From positions 1,274 to 10,193 of the forward strand of contig VBBG01000074.1 of the NCBI GenBank assembly GCA_005882905.1: DNA of 8,920 bases, given 5' to 3'. Source of the stretch: Candidatus Bathyarchaeota archaeon (GTDB taxonomy: Archaea; Thermoproteota; Bathyarchaeia; 40CM-2-53-6). The first letter of the stretch is position 1, and every line of letters begins with the position of its first letter. Shown piece after piece: positions 5,492 through 8,920 of the stretch. The position numbers and the translations under genes are program-made. Under the pieces are notes generated by a model. The model searched no databases. It saw nothing but the letters and a program-made list of their open reading frames with translations, and was not told the DNA's origin.

Positions 5492-6268
5492 ATGGATTCT
5501 CGCGGGCTCGCAGTTGAGACAGAGCATCTAACCAAGTTCTATGGTCGGACCCTGGGTCTTAGTGACCTCTCATTCGCCGTGGGTTCAGGAGAAGTGAGGG
5601 GGCTTCTCGGCCAGAACGGATCTGGAAAGTCGACATTATTGAAGAGCCTCTTGGGCTTGATCCATCCCACATCGGGGCTGGTGAGAGTCCTTGGCCTCGA
5701 TGTGCAAAAGTTTCCGATGGAGATTAGGCGTTCTGTTGGCTATGTGCCGGAATCGCCTAGGCTCTACGAGTTCTTGACTGCCACTGAGTACTTGGACTTC
5801 ATCGCGGATGTGCGAGGTCTATCATATGCAGAGAAGAAGGAGAGGATCGGCCGATTGATTCAGGCGCTCGACTTGGAGGGAAAACAGGGTGACACTATCA
5901 GTGGCTATTCTCAGGGGATGAAGCAGAAGGTAGCCCTCATGGGCTCCATTCTGCACCGGCCGAGGGTCCTCTTGCTGGACGAGCCTCTGAACGGTCTGGA
6001 CCCGAAATCAGCCCGGGTGGTCAAGGAACTGGTTCACAGCCTCGCGCACGAGGGCGTCACGACGGTTTTCAGCACTCACATATTGGAGATTGCCGAGGCG
6101 ATTTGTGATCGTCTAACCATTCTCCAGAACGGGCGTGTTCTGGCTGAAGGCACTGCGCAGGAATTGCGAGAAAAAGCTGGCCTTCCAGGGTCTGGGCTGG
6201 AAGATGTGTTCCTGAAACTGACAGGAACCAAAGGGGTCGAGGATATCGTTGAGGCTCTGATGAGATGA
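5492..6268 (+). CDS. ABC transporter ATP-binding protein (ABC-2/exporter type)
   Basis: The cytosolic ATPase that powers the permease encoded next. All nucleotide-binding motifs are present in its 258 residues: Walker A GQNGSGKST (40-48), a Q-loop region VGYVPESPRLYE in which Glu (87) stands in place of Gln, the signature SGYSQGMKQK (137-146), Walker B VLLLDEP (159-165), D-loop NGLD (167-170) and the H-loop STH with H196. The YSQGM signature and PE loop are characteristic of ABC-2 type export systems (CcmA/NatA-like) rather than importers. ATG 5492 is the only good start; upstream ATGs are out of frame or closed by stops. The stop overlaps the permease start by four bases (ATGA), indicating translational coupling. 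The substrate cannot be read from the sequence. Confidence 0.95.
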   Translation: MDSRGLAVETEHLTKFYGRTLGLSDLSFAVGSGEVRGLLGQNGSGKSTLLKSLLGLIHPTSGLVRVLGLDVQKFPMEIRRSVGYVPESPRLYEFLTATEYLDFIADVRGLSYAEKKERIGRLIQALDLEGKQGDTISGYSQGMKQKVALMGSILHRPRVLLLDEPLNGLDPKSARVVKELVHSLAHEGVTTVFSTHILEIAEAICDRLTILQNGRVLAEGTAQELREKAGLPGSGLEDVFLKLTGTKGVEDIVEALMR

Positions 6269-7935
6269 GAGCCCGCGTCCTGCTGAAGTTTGCCAAGATT
6301 CTGATGATCTCACGGCTCCGCGGTACGAGACGCTCATTCGTAACAAATAGCATCACCGCCCGGCCAGTCATTATCGCTCTCATTGGAATCGGGTTGTTCG
6401 TGTTCGGCCTTGGCCTTGGATGGGTAACCATCTCGGTCTTGACCTCGTCAAGTACTGATGCAACAGCAGTAGCCCAGATCGTTTTTACAATCTTCGGTGG
6501 CATTCCGATCTTCCTGATCGGGTTCTTCTTCTCGATGGGACTGCTGTGGGAGCTGAACGCGTCAACTGAGTCAGAGACGACGGACGCGATCAACTGGCTT
6601 CCAATAACACCCTCAGAGTATGTGCTAGCATCAACCCTCTCCACCAGCTACACCTATTCGCCTTTGGTCGCTGTCGTCCTTGGCTACGCTCTCCCGATAG
6701 GTTTCCTGACGGGAAACGGAGACGCGTTCGTGCTTCTGGTCGGAATCAGCCTGGTTGCAACCCTCATCGGCTCCGTAGGAGTCGAGATTCTGAGAAGTAT
6801 GCTGGCACGAGCATCATCCGCGTTCAGTAGGATTGGTGGAAATGCCATGGTGGCGATGCGCATCCTAGGGGTCGTCCTCGTGCTAGTGTTTACGCAAGCA
6901 TTGTTCAGCGGGTTCCTAGTCGTGAGAATTATCAGTACCCTCGTCGGCGACATCGCGGCAACAGTCGCCGTTCCGGTATTCTGGCCGACCTTGAGTATAA
7001 CCAGCCTGCTCGGGTCAGACCTGCTCTCCTCTGCAATCTACTCGCTCCTCAGTCTCGGATTCTTTTTCGTCTTAACATACATCGCACTTTTCTTACGAGC
7101 GCGGTTCTGGATAACTGCCCCACCGTCACTGCACTTCTCGAGTTCGGGCTCCCTCTCGGGAATCAGCAAGCTCCGATGGTTAGGGCTTAGCAGCCTGTCT
7201 GTCGCCCTGCTGAGACGCGAACTCCGTTCTGCAACTCGCCGCAAAGAAGTTGTTCGTCTGATGGCAATTCCACTAATCCTACCAGTGATGGTGCTCTTTC
7301 CAGTAGTCTTTTCTCCAGCACCGTCCTCGACGACCACACCTCCAGTAGCGGTGAACCCCATACTCCTAGCTGGACCCCTCCTATTCGGTGTGGGTCTGGG
7401 AGCGTTGTTTCTCGGAATTACGTCGATCGGACAGGAAGGAGGAAGACTCTGGAACATTGGATCGCTGCCAGTCGGCGCAAGAATGATCGCGAAGAGTAAG
7501 ATCTTGTTCACATCGATCATAGCGATGATCGGCCTCGTCCTTGGATTGGCGCTGGCTGTGCTGGTCTTTCATTTGGTGATTCTCGACGCCTTTGTCTTCT
7601 CGGGCCTCGGGCTGACGGTAGTACTCGCGGAGTCCAGCCTTGGAATTGCCGTGGGCAGCCGCTATGCCGATTTTTCCGAGGGTCCCAGGCCAAGGTTCGT
7701 CACAATAGCGGGTTCTATCATCGGATCGATCTTGGGAATTATCATTATGGGCCTAATGTCGGTCGCATTCGTGGTAACGCTGCTACTGACTTTCAGATTG
7801 GGCCTCTCCCTGCCGTCGATTCTCACGCCACTGCCTCTCTTTGCCACAGCATTCCTCGGGCTCATCTTTTCAAGAATCAGCTACGTGATTTCGATCCGTC
7901 CAATAGAGACGATCCTAGGTGAGATTCCTAACTAA
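6265..7935 (+). CDS. ABC transporter permease, 12-13 TM segments
   Basis: A 556-residue integral membrane protein that would pair with the ATPase it overlaps. Hydrophobic segments lie at about 34-58, 68-96, 132-149, 153-176, 195-223, 231-250, 253-278, 329-351, 364-386, 412-437, 443-465, 477-508 and 521-542. This size and the long cytosolic stretch at about 279-328 suggest two fused half-permeases, each of about six helices. Cytosolic-looking conserved bits include EGGRLWNIGSLPVGARMIAKSK (391-412, interrupted hydrophobicity) and SRYADFSEGPRPRF (465-478), which resembles a loop seen in archaeal ABC-2 permeases. The N-terminus is basic (KFAKILMISRLRGTRR). A full-length permease may work as a monomer with two copies of the ATPase. 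Substrate unknown; export, or release of a lipid- or peptide-like compound, is an inference from the ATPase type. Confidence 0.88.
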   Translation: MRARVLLKFAKILMISRLRGTRRSFVTNSITARPVIIALIGIGLFVFGLGLGWVTISVLTSSSTDATAVAQIVFTIFGGIPIFLIGFFFSMGLLWELNASTESETTDAINWLPITPSEYVLASTLSTSYTYSPLVAVVLGYALPIGFLTGNGDAFVLLVGISLVATLIGSVGVEILRSMLARASSAFSRIGGNAMVAMRILGVVLVLVFTQALFSGFLVVRIISTLVGDIAATVAVPVFWPTLSITSLLGSDLLSSAIYSLLSLGFFFVLTYIALFLRARFWITAPPSLHFSSSGSLSGISKLRWLGLSSLSVALLRRELRSATRRKEVVRLMAIPLILPVMVLFPVVFSPAPSSTTTPPVAVNPILLAGPLLFGVGLGALFLGITSIGQEGGRLWNIGSLPVGARMIAKSKILFTSIIAMIGLVLGLALAVLVFHLVILDAFVFSGLGLTVVLAESSLGIAVGSRYADFSEGPRPRFVTIAGSIIGSILGIIIMGLMSVAFVVTLLLTFRLGLSLPSILTPLPLFATAFLGLIFSRISYVISIRPIETILGEIPN

Positions 7936-7996
7936 GACTGAAACATCGTCCGCAGTCACGGCCCCCGACCCTCCTCTCAATTCAGATGACGCCTTA

Positions 7997-8012
7997 CATA
8001 CAAGGGTGTATG
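7997..8012 (+). terminator. Hairpin after the permease gene
   Basis: CATACA (7997-8002) and TGTATG (8007-8012) form a perfect 6-bp stem with an AGGG loop, 61 bases after the permease stop. No T-run follows. It could be the 3' end structure of the exoprotein-ABC operon or a protein-binding site. Confidence 0.3.
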
Positions 8013-8085
8013 AGACATAGTCAACATCCCAAGAGGGGCAGGTTCTAGCTATTTGTGGCGTGCCGGTAACTCGTTTCGTGTATTC

Positions 8086-8103
8086 AACGTTACAAGTAAC
8101 GTT
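8086..8103. promoter_or_regulatory. 18-bp palindrome touching a TATA-like element (operator candidate)
   Basis: AACGTTAC-AA-GTAACGTT is a perfect inverted repeat with 8-base arms. Its right end overlaps TTAATATT (8102-8109), a TATA-like box that would start transcription near 8133 for the gene at 8219. A dimeric regulator bound here would cover the BRE/TATA region, which usually means repression in archaea. Confidence 0.5.
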
Positions 8104-8130
8104 AATATTGACTCTAGCGTGGGCTCATCA

Positions 8131-8175
8131 TCCGGACCGGAGCAAGACAGTTCCAATCGACGTTCCTAGAACTGT
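8131..8175 (+). promoter_or_regulatory. Palindromes in the leader of the DUF2153-like gene
   Basis: TCCGG-A-CCGGA is an 11-base palindrome at 8131-8141, at the predicted transcription start. ACAGTTC (8147-8153) and GAACTGT (8169-8175) form a 7-bp stem with a 15-base loop in the presumed leader of about 85 bases. There is no short ORF of note between 8110 and 8218. They may be RNA structures or further regulator sites. Confidence 0.3.
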
Positions 8176-8218
8176 GTTAGGCAAGGGTTCGAACTAGGTC
8201 CAAAAGAAGAGAAACCAT

Positions 8219-8554
8219 ATGGAATTGGCGGATGAACCTAAGTCGTGGGTCGAAGAAGCCCGTAACAGAGTGAAACGAATCAGTGATCTTGACCCCAAAG
8301 ACAGGCTCGACATCGTGTACGGCATCGGTCTGTGCTGTTCCACTCTGGCGAAGAGCATGCAAGGCTGGATGCAATGGATAGGAAATCTATCACTCAAAGA
8401 CTTCGAGCAGCGAGAACTCGAGGAGATCTTCGGTATTATCAAAAAGGCTACAGTTCAGCTTATGGAGTTAGATATCGACAAGACGTCAAAGTACGAGGAA
8501 TCTCACGGTCTTCGCCAGAAACCAACGCGAGAAACGAATCGGCTCGTAAGTTAG
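8219..8554 (+). CDS. DUF2153-like archaeal protein
   Basis: A 111-residue, mostly helical, probably cytosolic protein. The segment DPKDRLDIVYGIGLCCSTLAK (25-45, read as D-P-K-D-R-L-D then helix) with SMQGWMQWI (46-54), and the later EELEEIFGIIKKA-type acidic helix and LDIDKTSK (84-91), resemble my memory of DUF2153 (PF09921), an archaeal family of unknown function with the pattern 'KDRLD-.-GW-QW-.-F--eEL-ei-.-yDi--T'. The invariant-looking GWMQW is the best marker. The C-terminal 20 residues are polar and variable. An in-frame TAG at 8195 leaves ATG 8219 as the start. The A/G-rich AAGAAGAGA just upstream is a weak ribosome-binding candidate. It stands alone behind a palindrome-rich region, which suggests separate regulation. 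Confidence 0.68.
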   Translation: MELADEPKSWVEEARNRVKRISDLDPKDRLDIVYGIGLCCSTLAKSMQGWMQWIGNLSLKDFEQRELEEIFGIIKKATVQLMELDIDKTSKYEESHGLRQKPTRETNRLVS

Positions 8555-8601
8555 ACACAACCGTTTACGCCATAATAGGCTTAACACCGCAAGCGTCACG
8601 A

Positions 8602-8622
8602 TTCAGGAAAATTAGTCCTGAA
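8602..8622 (+). terminator. Hairpin downstream of the DUF2153-like gene
   Basis: TTCAGGA (8602-8608) and TCCTGAA (8616-8622) form a perfect 7-bp stem with a 7-base loop, 47 bases after the stop at 8554. No T-run follows. It could be a 3' end structure or a protein-binding palindrome. The remaining sequence from 8555 to 8660 shows no convincing gene. Confidence 0.35.
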
Positions 8623-8662
8623 CAACTGCGTGAGGCTCTTTCGATTCACTCCCTACTAGCCC

Positions 8663-8706
8663 ACCTAGGCTAGGTTTCGGAAATCATGAGCCAAAGCATT
8701 ACAAAA
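8663..8706 (+). promoter_or_regulatory. Promoter region of the MFS gene: palindrome plus TATA-like box
   Basis: TTACAAAA (8699-8706) is TATA-like and would start transcription near 8730, four bases before the TTG at 8734, so the message may be almost leaderless. Upstream, ACCTAG-G-CTAGGT (8663-8675) is a perfect 13-base palindrome about 55-65 bases before the start, where archaeal activators often bind. Confidence 0.4.
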
Positions 8707-8733
8707 GAGGGCCGATAATCGAACCGAACGCGC

Positions 8734-8920
8734 TTGTCTGCTCAGCCAGTTGAAAGATTGGCCGTCGCATCCCTTGTGGCGGCTCGAATCGTGTACGCGG
8801 TAAATTGGTTGAACATAGGTGCTCTCTTCTATCTGATGAGTGGTGACCTCAACAGCGGAGTCTCAGGGCTGGGCACGCTAACCTCTAGCTTCTATCTTGG
8901 CGTGGGCTTGATGCAGGTCC
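8734..8920 (+). CDS. N-terminus of an MFS-type membrane transporter (partial)
   Basis: The first 62 codons of a membrane protein that runs off the right edge. The peptide begins MSAQPVERL, then a first membrane helix, ASLVAARIVYAVNWLNIGAL (about 13-32), a short loop YLMSGDLNSGVSGLG, and the beginning of a second helix, TLTSSFYLGVGLMQV. An RxxYAxNW helix, a loop ending in SGLG and a second helix with a Gly-rich face match the first two helices of Major Facilitator Superfamily transporters. The substrate cannot be told. The frame is closed by TAA at about 8716-8718. TTG 8734 is the first possible start and agrees with the TATA-like box; TTG 8758 or GTG codons just after would cut into the helix. 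Confidence 0.72.
   Translation, partial: MSAQPVERLAVASLVAARIVYAVNWLNIGALFYLMSGDLNSGVSGLGTLTSSFYLGVGLMQV

Noticed and set aside
8184..8200. GGGTTCGAAC resembling a tRNA T-loop
   Set aside because: The bases on either side do not form the five-pair T-stem in either orientation, and no acceptor or anticodon stem is present nearby.
8332..8673. Plus-strand open frame of 113 codons overlapping the DUF2153-like gene
   Set aside because: The first two thirds are an out-of-frame reading of the DUF2153-like gene. The tail after 8554 shows no motif, and it runs through the hairpin and the MFS upstream palindrome.

Overview
The window looks like a piece of an archaeal chromosome, most likely from the Thermoproteota (TACK) side, for example a Nitrososphaeria- or Bathyarchaeia-like lineage. 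The reasons are a KEOPS Cgi121 subunit, a Tan1-type THUMP protein, a DUF2153-like protein (a family I know only from archaea), and TATA elements placed about 27 bases from start codons, as in leaderless archaeal transcripts. The exact lineage is inference. Genes are dense and I see no mobile element, CRISPR array, rRNA or tRNA gene.

Left part (1-2587): the last 28 codons of a zinc-ribbon-like protein are followed by a small hairpin with a T-rich tail. Then comes a purine-type phosphoribosyltransferase whose conserved N-terminus runs upstream of the first usable start codon, overlapped by the KEOPS subunit Cgi121. On the minus strand, converging on Cgi121, lie a short Tan1-like THUMP protein and, upstream of it, a Sua5/YrdC threonylcarbamoyl-AMP synthase. 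Sua5 and Cgi121 both serve the t6A37 tRNA modification pathway and the THUMP protein is of the ac4C adaptor type, so this is a tRNA-modification neighbourhood.

Middle part (2588-3908): Sua5 and an isoaspartyl peptidase/asparaginase diverge from a 55-base gap with one TATA-like element at its exact centre, so one element may drive two leaderless transcripts in opposite directions. After the asparaginase lies a tiny 42-codon ORF encoding a very acidic peptide with four perfect hexapeptide WG repeats (Trp at 15, 21, 27 and 33). This is the most unusual object in the window.

Right part (3909-7935): a secreted, membrane-anchored and probably glycosylated protein of unknown family (513 aa) is followed by an ABC ATPase and a 12-13 TM permease that overlaps it by four bases. 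They form a likely three-gene transport operon.

Far right (7936-8920): a palindrome-rich intergenic region precedes a DUF2153-like small protein, and then the N-terminus of an MFS transporter begins behind its own TATA-like element and an upstream palindrome, running off the window.
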